Shown piece after piece: positions 43,242 to 56,226 of a stretch of DNA of 64,000 nt (position 1 is the stretch's first letter; every line of letters starts with the position of its first letter). Origin of the DNA: Sphaerolaimus hirsutus (Eukaryota; Nematoda; Chromadorea; Monhysterida; Sphaerolaimidae). Below the pieces are notes generated by a model that was given only the letters and a program-made list of their open reading frames with translations, did not search any database and was not told the DNA's origin. Made by a program: the position numbers and the translations under genes. Location: NCBI GenBank assembly GCA_964036195.1, contig OZ038454.1, forward strand, positions 23,732,315-23,796,314, given 5' to 3'.

Positions 43242-44266
43242 GGATAAGCCAGCAGATCTCAGCCACCATGGAAATGTACAAAGATGTAGCAATAGTGTAG
43301 ATACATTCAAGTGGATACGAGTTTTGCGACACAATTTCTATGATTTGATCAATGATGTGACGGTGCGGTATGAAACAGACAATGACGGGTAAACTTAGGA
43401 GATCTCCTGTAGATGATGTTCAATGAGGACATATAAAGTTCTGCAAACCCGTGCAAATGAGACTTCTTTTGGCAAATATTTGGAATTTTTGGAAAAATAC
43501 AAAACTGGCAAGAGTACATACAAAAATCAAGGAATACAATCTTTCACAATATTTTGTGTGGACAGATAACGTTTCTCACTTTGTTTCACGGACAGCCCAA
43601 TTAATCAAATTTTTGGAAAAATAGAGAATCTATCGGAAACCGGAAAGAAATAAAGGTTAAGGATCTGCGGACAATGTGCACATCTTCTGTATGATTCATC
43701 TTTTGTGAATGTACCTCTTTATTCTACACTTTTTTGCGTTTTTTCTTTTTTTTAAACAGTTATGTTGCTCAACGCTTTTATGAGCAGTCCAAACCCGGGT
43801 CGTGGGGTTCTAGAGTGTTTATTTCGGTGTTATTGGCAATGTTGTCTGCCGCGTTCCTTTTCAGTACTTAGGACTTTTTAGACACTTGTAGTTTTCAATT
43901 CTCAAAACCACCATTCTCAAGTTCATATTAAGTCACTTAGATGCCGCCGGCTGTTGGTAAATATGTGCTTATACGTCGTTCAAAACTCACCTGTGTAAGG
44001 CCGCAATGTAGGAGTAATCGATGGATGTACAATGTGTTGTGTTATTTACTTGCATTAGACTCTTGAGGTCCGAGCCGAGTAAACTTTATTTGATTTGATT
44101 TGATTATTTGATAAGATTTCTAGATAAGTCAAGATTTCAAATGGGTTCCTGTATTTGGATAACATGTAATCTGAGCACCTTGATGATCAGGATAATTTAT
44201 TTTAGCAACTAGCTAATCTGAATTGGATACATGTCAAATCTACACGGATATTCACTCAAATAGGTA

Positions 44267-45352
44267 CCGTATTTCCTCGAAATACCCCCAGGGGGTTTAT
44301 TTTTTCAGAGTGAGCATTTTGCAGAGTTGGAAAAACGTATTTACGTTTACCCGAAATACCCGGTTATTTGGGTATTTATATTTACGTTTACGTTTACGTT
44401 TTCCAAAAATACCATTACGTTTTGTTACGTTTTCCTGGCACAATTACCCGGGTACCAGAGAAAACGTAAAAATTGTATGGAAAATGCACAAAAACAGTGC
44501 ATTTTTGAACTTTTTTCTGATACAATAAGTACAATTTATATTTTTGGCCAATTAGCTGCTTAATTGTTTGATAAATAACATAGGTGAGCAAAATTGTGAT
44601 CGTATTAGCAGAGGAATGCTTGAAATAGGAAAAACAAAAGTGTTTTTCAATGCATCTGATCACAGGTTGTGCACTTCAAAGAAATTTTTACGTTTACGTT
44701 TTTTTTACGTTTACCCATGTATTTTAAAAGTATTTTACGTTTTCAGTATTAATACTCACAATTTAGAAAAGGTATTTACGTTTACGTTTACGTTTTCCAA
44801 AAATGCCAGTATTTGTACAACTCTGGCATTTTGAGGGGGAGTTTAGCGAGGGGTGGGGTATTTCGAGGGGGGTTTATTATTTCGCTAGAATTTTTTTGAA
44901 ATCCCAGTACTAAAGTGTTGTTTGTGACGTGCACAGACATCGAAAAATGCAACAAAAACGGCCATCTATAAGACTTTATAGACTTATATAAGTAACCAGA
45001 CTGTATAAACGCTGTTCTAACATAACACAGTCATTGTTTTTAACGTGTATTCTGCGTTTCCCGGATCAAACCGTAGCTTTTGTCATTTACATCCTCTATA
45101 CACTATATTTGGGGGGGGGGGGTATTTCGAGAGGGGTTTATAAGTTCATAGTGTCCAGTTTGGGGGAGGGGTATTTCGTAGGGGGGGATATTTCGAGCGG
45201 GGGTTTATAAGTTCATAGTGTCCAGTTTGAGGGGGGGGGGTATTTCGTAGGGGTGGGGGTATTTCGAGAGGGGGTTTATAAGTTCATAGTTTCCAGTTTG
45301 AGGGGGGGGGGGTATTTCGTAGGGGTGGGGGTATTTCGAGGAAATACGGTAT
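44267..45352. mobile_element. TACCGTATTTCCTCG MITE, long copy with nested hAT-like element
   Basis: TACCGTATTTCCTCGAAATA at the left and GAGGAAATACGGTA at the right. The right arm repeats a unit containing GTTTATAAGTTCATAGTGTC about three times. A TTTACG hAT-like element occupies 44322-44825. Confidence 0.8.
44322..44825. mobile_element. hAT-like MITE with TTTACG arrays, copy 2
   Basis: CAGAGTTGG and TACAACTCTG ends lie between exact octamers GCATTTTG (44314-44321 and 44826-44833). The interior is rich in TTTACGTTTACGTTT motifs. Confidence 0.88.
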
Positions 45353-46810
45353 ATGTGGTACACCCATAAACAGCTGTTTTCACCGCAGCGTGTGCAGATG
45401 GCTCAGCCACTCCCCCGGGATTTTGATGTGCTGATGAATTTTTCCCTGCCGCTGTTCTGAAATCATCACATTTGTATAATTTTCAGCTTGTGTTTTGCCT
45501 TTCCCAGTTTACCTTGACATGATGTTGTTGTTTTGCGGTGAAATGGAATATGCGCACAGATGTTCGATGTTTTCTAAAAATATGAGACGTGGGATTTATT
45601 GCTCGCGCAGTTCTCTCTGCAAACGGATGTTTATGGAAACTGAAAATTTGGGAATTTGGTGTTGAATGAAATGATGCCTTGCAATAATATTCGCAGGAAT
45701 TTTTGCTTGTCAAAGTGATTGCATCCGGACTAGAAATCCTGAAAATGTAAAACATCACATCGTTCTTTCGAAACTATATTTACAGATTTCCAGTTTCCAG
45801 AAAAATAATGTTTTCTTTTTTTGGTAATTTTTTGTCTAACATATGGTCTGACTTTTTTTTAAATATTGTTGGTTTTTTTTCTCATTTATGTCTGGCTCAA
45901 ACTGGAACCAGACAAAGATATGCATTGCAGATTAGTATTTTATCGCAATGCCCAATTTTATTTCTAGTCAATTTTTCTCTGTATGACCCATTTTAAACAC
46001 TACACAAAAATTCAATTCCAAATACGTGTTCTTTATAACTAACAATGGTAAAAAGTTTGCATTTTTTATATATTTTATTTGTTTTTTGCCGGTTTCCTAA
46101 ATGAATTTCAGACATCACTTTCAAATTCCCAAATTAAAAAATATATTCAAATGTGCAAATTTTTACACTTGATCCAAATTTTTTAGTCTTTTTATCGGTT
46201 TTGAAAATTTCTATTTTCTTATGTCATCTTCACTCCTTTTTATGTATTTATTTTCCCCACTGAAACTCCATCACATTGTTTTGCTTTTTGCGTGTACGTA
46301 CTTTGTGACGCAAAGGTTTAAACATTATTTTCGATTTTTTTAAAAAAGAAAATCGGTAAGTTTCGGTAAGTAGTTTGACTTTTTGTGGTTTTACGAGAAA
46401 AAACTGCAAGAAAATCGAAAGTTCGATAATTTTTCCAAATTTTTACTATCGTTACTGGTATATACCTGGTAGTGTACTGGGGTTGGGTCTGTGTAAACAA
46501 TTCTTATACATTTCACAACAATTGGAATAAATAGTACAGAAGTACTGCGTACTTGAGTGTTCTACCACTCGACTCTACTGACTAGGTATTTTATCTGTGT
46601 ATTTACCTTATGTACATTTATATGACTGAACGCTAAACAAAGTGTGCTACCGCATTTTGTTGAATGAAAACGTTTTAAAATTACTCTTAAGTACGCTGTA
46701 TTTCTTCTAATATAAAATTTTCCTCGTTTTTATTTGTTTTGCGTACCATTCTATTAGAATGTCTCCTTCTTTTTCCAGTTTTCACGCATTTCCAATAAAG
46801 GTGCAAAGTA
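45353..46810. other. Gene-poor sequence
   Basis: AT-rich sequence without recognised genes. No terminal repeats were resolved. Confidence 0.35.
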
Positions 46811-46818
46811 TTCCTGAC

Positions 46819-47705
46819 TAGTGATGGAAAAGCGCCATGGCGCTGGCGCCTGGCGCTAGCGCCAAAGCAAAAAGCGCCATGGCGCTTTTGGCGCTTGGCG
46901 CTAAAACGCTCTGGCGCCATTGGCGCTTGGCGCTTGGATCTGAGAAAGCGCCATGGCGCTTTTGGCGCTTGGCGCCATTTTCTGGTGGCGCTATTGGCGC
47001 CTGGCGCCAGCATTTTACATAGCGCCAAAAAAGCGCCAACCATGATTATAAAATTCTTATGATTCAGTGAAAATGGACAAGCCAGTTGATAAATTTTGAG
47101 ATTAACTGAATAAATATTGTTAAATATAAGGGTGCATTAGGTAATATTTGGGGCAAATGAATATACTGTATTTCCTCGATATACTACCAGGGGGTTTATT
47201 TTTCCGAGTGCAAATTTTGATGGGGGTATTTCGAGCGAGGGGTTTATTATTTCGCGAGGAATTTTCGTAAAGTATCATGTAAAGAATAAGTATTTACATA
47301 CCCATAACTGGTGATAAACATGACTAAATGGGATATAATATTTAGGACCTATCATCGTATGGCTGTTTGGCTGAAAAGTAGGTGTATCCCTTGGGATTTT
47401 AATGATGTAGTGGTTGATTGAACTTAAATGGCAAAAGTTTAATCGACTACTGCGACATCAGCGGTATGTCACAATTACGAATTGATTTTTCTACAAACAA
47501 ATTGCAGAAGAAGTTTTTTGGCGCTGGCGCTATTGGCGCTTGGCGCCATCACTCTCTGGCGCCATTGGCGCTTGGCGCTGAGGTTCAGAAAAGCGCCACG
47601 GCGCTTTTGGCGCTTGGCGCTATTTTGCTCTGGCGCCATTGGCGCTTGGCGCTGGTGGTCGGTAAAGCGCCATGGCGCTTTTGGCGCTTGGCTTTTCCAT
47701 CACTA
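46819..47705. mobile_element. GGCGCC-array hAT-like MITE, copy 4
   Basis: TAGTGATGGAAAAGCGCC and CTTTTCCATCACTA ends between exact octamers TTCCTGAC (46811-46818 and 47706-47713). The arms are 46830-47040 and 47516-47698. The centre carries a partial TACTGTATTTCCTCG MITE (about 47163-47300). The left arm plus its neighbouring ACCATGATTATAAAATT is related to the right half of copy 3. Confidence 0.9.
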
Positions 47706-47861
47706 TTCCTGACTTTTACTTAGTAGCAATTACCTGACTTTTTTATCTTTTCAAAAGTATTTATAAATTCGGTGTTTTTAGAGTCCTAATCATTATTCTG
47801 AGCATTTTGTCCAAAAACATAACTTTCCGCATTTATCGAAAATACCACTTCAAGTCTAATA

Positions 47862-48537
47862 TACCGTATTTCCTCGAATTACCCCCCGGGGGGTTTATTT
47901 TTTCAGAGTGAAAAACGTGAAAAATGCAACAATAACCACCATTTATAAGTTTTTACAGCCTTATATAAGGATGTACCGTATTACCTCGAAATACCCCAGG
48001 GGGTTTATTATTTCGCCAGCAAAATTTGAGGGGAGATAATTCGAGGGGGGGGGGTTTATTCGAGGGGGGGTCTATTATTTCGCCAGAAATTTTCAGAAAT
48101 TCCGCATACTCAGACGTAGAAAAATCAAGCGTTTACATAGACGTATATGTGTTTTTAGGCATTAATAACTGTATATACACATAAACCCTTCCCTAACGTC
48201 ACTCAATCATCAGTCTCAACGTGTGTTCTGACTTTACAGATCACAAACTGCGGTATTTATCATGTACGTTCTCTTTACACTCAAGTTTAGGGGGGGTATT
48301 TCGAGGGGGGGTTTATTATTTCCTCAGCCGAAATTTAGGGGGGGTATTTCGAGGGGGGGTTAATTCAAGGGGGGGGGGGGATAATTCGAGGTAATACGGT
48401 AGATGGTATAAACGATGTTCTAACGTAACACAGTAAGTGTTTTTGAACGTCTGTTATGCATTTCCCGGACCACAAATTCACAGTGCCCATTTTGAGGGGG
48501 GTATTTCGAGGGGGGGGTATTTCGAGGAAATACGGTA
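47862..48537. mobile_element. TACCGTATTTCCTCG MITE containing a TACCGTATTACC copy
   Basis: The outer ends TACCGTATTTCCTCGAATTA and TCGAGGAAATACGGTA frame an inner element (47976-48402). This is one subfamily inserted inside another. Confidence 0.78.
47976..48402. mobile_element. TACCGTATTACCTCG MITE, nested near-identical copy
   Basis: The inner ends TACCGTATTACCTCG and CGAGGTAATACGGTA. The centre (AATTCCGCATACTCAGACGT and following) matches 9894-10324 with only scattered differences, apart from G-run lengths. Confidence 0.82.
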
Positions 48538-49286
48538 TGCATGCACTAATAACTGTAAAAAAGTGGAAAGCCGCCCTTCTATTGGTGGTGCAAGCCATTC
48601 TGTTAGCTCAAGTACGGTAAGAAATCCATATAAGTAAATATTTTCAATTTCTCATACGCATACATACACAGATGTTTATAAGTGTGTATCGTAATGTACA
48701 TTGTATGTACTGCAATACATTTTTACATTAGAATGTGTATTTGTTGTATTTATAGCGGTTGCAGTCGAATATAGAGGTGTGCGTCGAATAAATTTATGTT
48801 CCTACCGAACAGAAGCGATGTGGGTTTTTGTGTGAATGTGGTCTGCTGTCTGCGGCATTTTTAGACATTTGTATTTATAACCAAATACATTTTACAGTTG
48901 AATCTACTATTTATGTACCATCTGACCTAAAAATCAAGATTATTAATTTTTGTCATTGAATACGCTGCACTTTGAATGACCGAATTTGGTGCATATTTTT
49001 CACGTGTCATTATTCATCAAGATACGGTAACTCTGTTTGAATAGCGTTCCTGTTCGGTATTTGAATACTAGACAATCTTTGAAAGTACTCGTTTGTGTGC
49101 AGATTTGCACATGTTTGCACCGATCTCAGTTTGTTTTAATGTGTCATGTCAATAAAGGGAAAATTTTCGTGTGAAATTTGAGTTTTCTTTTGAGTTTGAA
49201 TTTGAAATTTTTCTGGATGTTTCAGAGTTTGTATAAAACGTACAAATGGAAAAAATACCTGAGGCCATCATCTACACAAAGTATAT
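48538..49286. other. Unassigned sequence
   Basis: No exon or transposon boundary is recognised. Confidence 0.35.
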
Positions 49287-49697
49287 ACCGTATTTCCTCG
49301 AATTAACCCCGGGGGGTTTATTTTTCAGAGTGGAAATTTTGAGGTGGGGCCGGGTTAAACGACGGGGGGTATTTCGAGGGCGGGGTTATTATTTCGCCAG
49401 AAATTTGTCGAAATCCCAGTACTAAATTGTTGTTTGAAACGTAAACAAACGTCGAAAAATGCAACAAAAACCGCCATTTATAACACTCAATGGACTTAGG
49501 TATATATTTACGCAGACAGTATATAACCGGTCCTAACATAAATAACACAGACATTGTTTTTAACATGTGTTCTGCGTTTCCCGGATCACAAACCGCATTA
49601 CGTTCCCTATACAGTAAATTGGGGGGGGGGTATTCCGAGGGGGGGTTTATAAGTTCATAGTGCCCATTTTGAGGGGGGTATTTCGAGGAAATACGGT
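49287..49697. mobile_element. TACCGTATTTCCTCG MITE upstream of the HSP gene
   Basis: TACCGTATTTCCTCGAATTA and TCGAGGAAATACGGTA ends. The centre contains CATTGTTTTTAACATGTGTT and CCCAGTACTAAATTGTTGT, typical of this family. Confidence 0.82.
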
Positions 49698-49925
49698 AGG
49701 TAAATATTTACATATACCTAGTTATTTTTGTCTTCCGTTTGCATATGTAGAATTGAAACCACATTGAAATCTAATCTCCTCACAATAATGAACCGAACGT
49801 TTCTCTATGTTGTTCATGTACAGAATTGTTATATTTATGTTATCTCAAAATGTTTGTCATTTTATTTTATCCCACATTATTTTCCATCAAAATTTGGTAA
49901 CATTCCTACAAACCAAATAATCATG

Positions 49926-49933
49926 TTCCAGAA
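49926..49933 (+). promoter_or_regulatory. Candidate heat-shock element, two pentamers
   Basis: TTCCAGAA fits two inverted nTTCn/nGAAn units and lies about 80 bases before the HSP start codon. Heat-shock factor usually needs three units and this short match could be chance. Confidence 0.3.
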
Positions 49934-50013
49934 CTCCGAAGGCACCCCAAAGGCACCCCAATTCTATCAAATCAATTCCACCTAAACCACATTCAAATCC
50001 GTCTATCAACACG

Positions 50014-52990
50014 ATGTCCACCTCTGGGGGGCCGTCGCAGCGGAACAGACAGATTGCAGTCGCCCGCGGCACCGACTCAGTGCTCGAAAATGAATTTGAT
50101 AGCATGCGTGATAGATTTGAGAGGGAAATGAAGAGAGTGGAAGGTGAAATGGAACGGTTGAGGTCGGAGTTTGATGGTCAGTTTTTGGTTGTTTTTTCGT
50201 GAAGGGTTTTTTGGGAGAATTATGTACTTTTGTGGATATATAAATATACAAAATTTATACATATATTATGTACTGGTGATCATATGCTTTAGACAAAGGG
50301 TTTCTTTACTTGGATTGATTTTGTTCTAAATAAACAGATAAATATATCGTATTTCCATGAAATACACCCTGGGGCTTTATTATTTCGCCACCAAATTTTG
50401 ACGGGGGGGGTAATTTGAGGGGGGCTTATTCAAGGGTTTTTTCGGCAGAAATTTCCGGGAAGTATCATAGTAAAGGCTGTGACATACACAAAAATTGAAA
50501 TAAATGTTATACAACAGGATACAAATATTTGGACGCATATCCATATACGTATGTACCGTATTACCTCGAAATACCCCCATGGGGGTTTATTATTTCACAA
50601 GCAAAATTGGCTGTTGTTCATTCGAGGGGGAGGGGGGGTTATTACGAGGGGGGTTTTTTTCGTCAGAAATTTTCGTAAGGATCATAGTAAATAGTAGGCA
50701 TTTGCGTACCCAAAACAGGTAATAAATGTGTCCAAACAGGATATATTTGGACATAAAAATGTAGATAGCTACACAAACTAGTCTAGGTATGTGTAGCTGC
50801 AATGGAAATTGGCAGCAATAATTAATCATGTACATTGCACACATGACGTACATTATTCCTGACAGAGGTATTTCAGGGGGGTATTTCTTCCTTGGTTCGC
50901 TCAGACCTGGAGGTACTTCATGGGGGGGTGTCAATGCAAGGGGGGACTTCTATTAGAAGAAATATGGTATTGCAGTGCAGTGACTGATTCAACTGTTGGG
51001 GATTTATTCCAGGGTTGTGTGGATCTCACACACAAACATCCAATTACAATATACAACACAGTACCCCCAAAAATCCACCTACCCCCACAACACAGGTCAA
51101 AACCAACCGCACCTCCAACAGGACCAAACGCAACAGCGCCAATCACACCATCATTCATCGAGTTATCACACAAATACAACCACTGGGGGCACCCACAATA
51201 CTGGGGGAGGTTTGTATCAGAGCACTGGAGCTGATTCAAATGTACCTTATACTACTTATTCTGGTGGGTTTGACAATTGAAAGGGTTGGGCTGTGAGAAA
51301 TCAATAAGTGCTGTTTTGGTGAAAGTTTTGTGGGTTTTTGTTGTCTTTTGTGGCATTCAGCTGAGGTGCCATTGGCTTTTGGGACTTGACAAGCTTGAAA
51401 ATTGCTTTGCACCGGTTGTGTTTTTGTGCTGAATTCATCATTATTTGCATAGCACTTATTTATTGTTTTGATGATCACATAATTTACCTACATAGTAATT
51501 GACTCAGGCCTCTTTCTTCTAAAGTTATGGTGGTTGGGGCACCAGACTTTTTGTTGCAGCACCAAGTACTGCAGAATGTGCAATGCTATTATTGGGATTT
51601 ACCAATTTGTGATGTGTAGTGCTATAGTGCTTTAAGACTTGAAGTGTTTTACAAAAGTCATTAGCAGAAGAAAAACACATGACAATAAAACATGCTCAAT
51701 GTACTTGAAATTTATGTTCACTTGTTTTGTAAATATGCTGACACAAATTTAGAAGAAATTTCTATATTTGCAGATGGTGGCCGGTCCCAAGTGGGAGCAG
51801 AGAGCAAACCAGTTGTGCAGCCATATTGGCAGAACCCACAGAGCCCCCTTATCAAAAATGACTCGGATGGACGTATGCTCAGATTGAGGTAAAAAATTTA
51901 AATATATTTAAATTAAAAGAGTGCAAATGATAACCTTCTGGAAAAAGTGTTTGAATTTGAATGATTTTTCAAATTTTTCCCAAAAACAGTTTTCAAATTT
52001 GAAAATAGTCTATGGAATTTTTGAATTTCACTAGATGTTGCATGTTTAGATTTTTTGATAAATTTTACCAGTCAATACATCATGCAGTGTCACAAAAATG
52101 TATGTAAAATTGTAAAATGTAAAATTTCAATGCAAAATCAATCACATAAGTATATGATGATCCAGACCTCTAATTTGTCAGGGATTAACTGTCATGGACT
52201 AAAATTAAATTAGCAGCACACTTGTCAATTATTTATCTGGGGCCATTCACACGCTGTGGAAAACGAAATGATAGAAATTGTGAAATGTTAGCCAAGAATT
52301 TGTCCAAGGTCATGTCAGATACTCAGATGCACAACATAACTTCATTTTACCAGACATTTTACACTTGTCATGACATTTAATTAATTGTGTTTTACATTTT
52401 ACATGGCACTAAAAGGGCCAGAGGCATTCAATTCACACAATCAAACATTTGCATTGTAAACATTTGCAGATTCAATGTGAAAGACTACCAGCCAGAAGAG
52501 GTGGCAGTGAAGACAATTGATAACAGACTCCTTGTGCATGCCAAACATGAGGAGCGTTCATCCAACCGCACTGTGTTTAGAGAGTACAACCAGGTGAGTT
52601 CGCTGAATGTATTTATTTATGTTTGTATACTCTGGTGAATTGATGCCATGCATGTGCAGTTTACATTGGCAGCCATGCATAGCTCATGCATGCAAATTCA
52701 TCGATGATTTATCATTTGAACAACAGTGAATGTTTTTATAATTCTACAAGGGTCACATGTGTGAGTTACTACAGGCACACTGGCAACATGTATTTATACA
52801 AAATTCACAACCCAACAGACCACACCCAAGATCTGAGACTGCTCAAAATACACCCACACCCACACAGGAATTTCTCCTGCCCATTGGCACTGATGTGGAA
52901 CTGATCACTAGCACCCTGAGCACGGATGGGGTGCTCACAGTGGAGGCACCCCTGCCTCCAAATGCTAATGTTGATGCTATCACTTATTGA
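50014..52990 (+). CDS. Small heat-shock protein (Hsp20/alpha-crystallin family), 5 exons
   Basis: An ATP-independent chaperone that holds unfolding proteins. The model has exons 50014-50176, 51096-51263, 51774-51888, 52470-52593 and 52868-52990, with GT-AG sites and compatible phases, giving 230 aa. Residues 1-54 hold an acidic/basic helix (DRFEREMKRVEGEMERL). Exon 2 encodes a Gln/His/Ser/Thr/Gly-rich linker. Exons 3-5 encode the alpha-crystallin domain: DGRMLRLRFNVKDYQPEEV, VKTIDNRLLVHAKHEE, VFREYNQ|EFLLPIGTDV and TSTLSTDGVLTVEAPLP. The PEE, DNRLLVHAKHE and DGVLTVEAP signatures match metazoan members. The acceptor of exon 2 was chosen because its phase fits both neighbours; one at 51012 would enter another frame. 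A possible polyadenylation signal is AATAAA at 53904. Intron 1 carries TACCGTATT MITEs. Confidence 0.88.
50348..50968. mobile_element. Nested TACCGTATT-family MITEs in intron 1 of the HSP gene
   Basis: The outer element begins near 50348 (TATCGTATTTCCATGAAATA). A second copy begins at 50554 (TACCGTATTACCTCG). The right ends are decayed (GAAGAAATATGGTA at about 50955-50968). Confidence 0.6.
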
Positions 52991-55824
52991 TGCTCTGAAT
53001 AGGGTTCAAATGGGACTGGGTTTTTGGGAGCACTGGGATTCTATTTGTGGCTTTAATGGGTAGGATGTTATTATGAAATTTCAAAACAGACCATGATTAT
53101 TATTTTAAAAATTCAATATTCAAAATGATATCTCACTTTTAGTGATGCTTAAGGTGGTTAGAGAACACAACCGACTAGACTGAATGCGGCCAGTATTTTT
53201 TGACCACCAGTATTTTTTGGGTAACAGTATGAGAAAGCTCTCAACATTATTGTGGGTCTGGAAAAGAAACCACTGACAAATTTGAACCCTTATTCTTATG
53301 CAAAAATGTGATGCTCTATCACTGTATGCTACACAGATTACATGCTTTGCACAGAATGTTACCAGTATGCCAGGTGAAAGTAAGGTAGCAATATCTGTGC
53401 TAAAGTAGTCCCAGAGTAATGTAATTTTGTGGTACAAAAATGTACAAAAGTGTATTGTTCAGATGGGATGTGGTAACTTTCAGTGCAAAGTGTACACTCA
53501 GAAAACTATGTATATTTGTTGGTGAAGGTATTTTATGTTGAAATTTGGATGGTTTGTGAGTGTGAATTTCATTATTTTTTTGCACCTGGTTCCTGTTTTC
53601 ACCTGCATAAGCTGAATGATTAGAATTTGATGTGTATCTTTTTATTTTGCATTCTACATTTGCATGTTGGATTCTGCAGTTTCACATGTGTTTCCACAAC
53701 CAGCTTAAAATGTCATAAGATCTAAATTTTGATGAAAATAAGGGATATTTTTGAAGTCACAAACAGACATTTTACAACACAATGTGTATAACACGTGTAA
53801 ATATAACCCTGGGGACTTAAAATATGGTACACATGTTGCGAATGCTAGCCACTGTAATTATGAACAATATTGGCTCAATTCTACAAGTGGAATTTGGACA
53901 GACAATAAAGATGAGAAGTGTTGAAGTCATAAGTGGCCAAACAAGTAACATGTAAATTTTAACATTAGTTAGCTAGTTTTTCCATAGACAACATGACACA
54001 GCTCATTACTTGACTTGCCACTTATTTACCACTTCTCTACTTGTGGTGTTGGTACCATTGCAATGGTCAGGTTTGTTAGGTGTTCATAGAAACAATTAAT
54101 CTTTCAGCCATAAAAATAGTTAACACTGTCTGACTCGCAGTATTTTTTATTCACAGCTTTATTTTTATGGTGCATTTATTTTCTTCTTTCAGATTCTTGT
54201 GTCCTTGATTCATGTCCTTAAGTTGTCCCTTCAGCTTGTGGCAAACCTAGGCATGTTACAATTTTTTTAGGTAACTGCAATTAGTGTATACACTCCATAG
54301 ATTGTACACTTTGCTTAGTACTCTACCATAAACTATCTGAATAATGAACTATAAATTATTTATTTAATTTTGTCAAAGTATATATATTACTTTCAAAACT
54401 CAAAAAATTAGCACAGCATTTATAACAAGATATATTTCATCAGGATATAACAAATATACCAATGAAATCTGTGCAAAGCAGGTAGTCCTGGTCAGATGCT
54501 AGAAATTGCTTCAATTATTATCTTCTTGTGAACTTCTCCTTTCCTTACTTCCTTATGTTTCCTATCTGCATTTGGTATCAATATATAGTATCAATGTATC
54601 TGTAAATACATGTGTATTTGCATAAGATTATCAAGTGAAATGTTATTGGTTCTTTCCAATCACATTTTACATTACTGTCCAGAAGGATATATCATTAGGG
54701 TGCATATCGCTTTATTCAGATGTTGTTATTTTAAATTTAAAAATTTTCATAACTTTGCATTGGCGACAGGAAATTCTGCACTTTGTCAAGTGAATGTAAT
54801 ATTTTTCCTTTATCTAAGTTCATTGTTTTCAAAACGTTTTTGGTCACTTCAAACTTTTTTCTCACATCACTTGACAAGATAGTTTTTGATAAATAACATG
54901 TTACTATTCTTTTGGTTTACAAGTGTGTTGATTTACATTTTTCACATAAAGGCTTTGTATTTTATTTAAATAAGCAAATGATTTGACACTGTTAACAATG
55001 ATTTTTATTTCAATAGTTTCTTCATATTTTTGTACATTATGATTTTTATAGAGATACGGATACTTATTACATAGATTCTTCTATATTTTCATACAGTTGC
55101 CTTGGTTGTTCTGAGAAACACGGTCTATGATTTCAACGAACTTAAATTTGTTGTATTTGTATACATTTCGTTTGGTCAAATAGTGTGCCAGGAATTGTAT
55201 GATACAACCCAATCTAAATACATTAAATTGTTTATTGTGACTGCTATAAAAATTTAACATAAAAAATAACTCAGATACTGTTGTTGAAATCATGATGAAA
55301 ATGAGTTGATTTAGCTACAGTTATATTTATTTATATAAATTATGTAATTACTTAACATGTTGTGAAATAACAGTAATTCCAAGTTTTTTTCAACTGAATG
55401 ATATACGAATATGAACACAAATGATAAACTCAGAAAGTGCATATGCTGCCTCTGCAAACAAATTTACATGGCGAAGCATCTACCTATTTTTGTACATTCA
55501 AGTTTGAACATTGCAGTCATTCAAGCAATCAGGAAAGAGATTGTGTGACACTCATTTTATCACACTTTCAGACAAAGTTTGGATGTATTCTGAGTATAAA
55601 TACCATTGGAAGATCCTTGTGTGATTTTTGATAATTGTAAAATTACGATTTTGTATTTGTTTATTATTTTGCAGAGGCAGTTTCCACAATATACAACATG
55701 CACATGAAAATTAACATTAGGCCAGCTCACTAGTGGGTACTCAATGTCATATCCGAGCCATCTTATCCCCTATTTACACATGCAAAACATATTGTGCAAA
55801 TCCACATGCACAGGCAGCTTACAC
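52991..55824. other. AT-rich sequence downstream of the HSP gene
   Basis: The first kilobase probably includes the 3' untranslated region. The rest is AT-rich without recognised exons or transposon ends. Confidence 0.35.
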
Positions 55825-55832
55825 ATAAAAAC

Positions 55833-56218
55833 GGGGCAGGCCTGATACGCACACGTGCCCGATACGCACATATGCCCGTTTTTTCACTTGACATATTTTC
55901 AAGTGATTTTCAGATATGAGTAAAGTGAAAAAAAGTTGCGCAATGACATTAGTGAACTTTTTTCACTTCACTCATCTGAAAATCGCTTGAAAATGTGTCA
56001 AGTGAAAAAAAAACTTTGAAAAATAGCCATTTTTCACTGTTTTTCACTTGACACATTTTCAGGTGATTTTCAGATATGAGTGAAGTGAAAAAGTTTACTA
56101 ATGTCATTGCGCAACTTTTTTCCACTTTACTCATATCTGAAAATCACTTGAAAAAGTGTCAAACGAAAAAAACGGGCATATGTGCGTATCCGGCACGTGT
56201 GCGTATCAGTGCACGCCC
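55833..56218. mobile_element. hAT-like foldback MITE, GGGGCAGGCCTGATACG family
   Basis: GGGGCAGGCCTGATACGCAC and GTGCGTATCAGTGCACGCCC ends lie between exact octamers ATAAAAAC (55825-55832 and 56219-56226). Four inverted blocks of TTTTCACTTGACA / CAGATATGAGTGAAGTGAAA make the whole 386 bp self-complementary. Confidence 0.87.
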
Positions 56219-56226
56219 ATAAAAAC

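Larger units (their letters stand above)
38214..44110 (+). mobile_element. LINE copy 2 (APE-type non-LTR retrotransposon)
   Basis: It runs from a 5' end not precisely defined to a 3' tail GAGTAAACTTTATTTGATTTG with TTGAT repeats. The 3' untranslated region (43242 to about 44085) shares CGACCCGGG/GTCGTGGGG and GTTGTCTGCCGC segments with copy 1. No target duplication was found. With its full ORF it could be an active source copy. Confidence 0.8.

Noticed and set aside
51002..51296. Alternative HSP exon 2 beginning after ATTCCAG at 51012
   Set aside because: In the phase set by exon 1 it enters a frame (LCGSHTQTS...) that does not lead into the alpha-crystallin exons.
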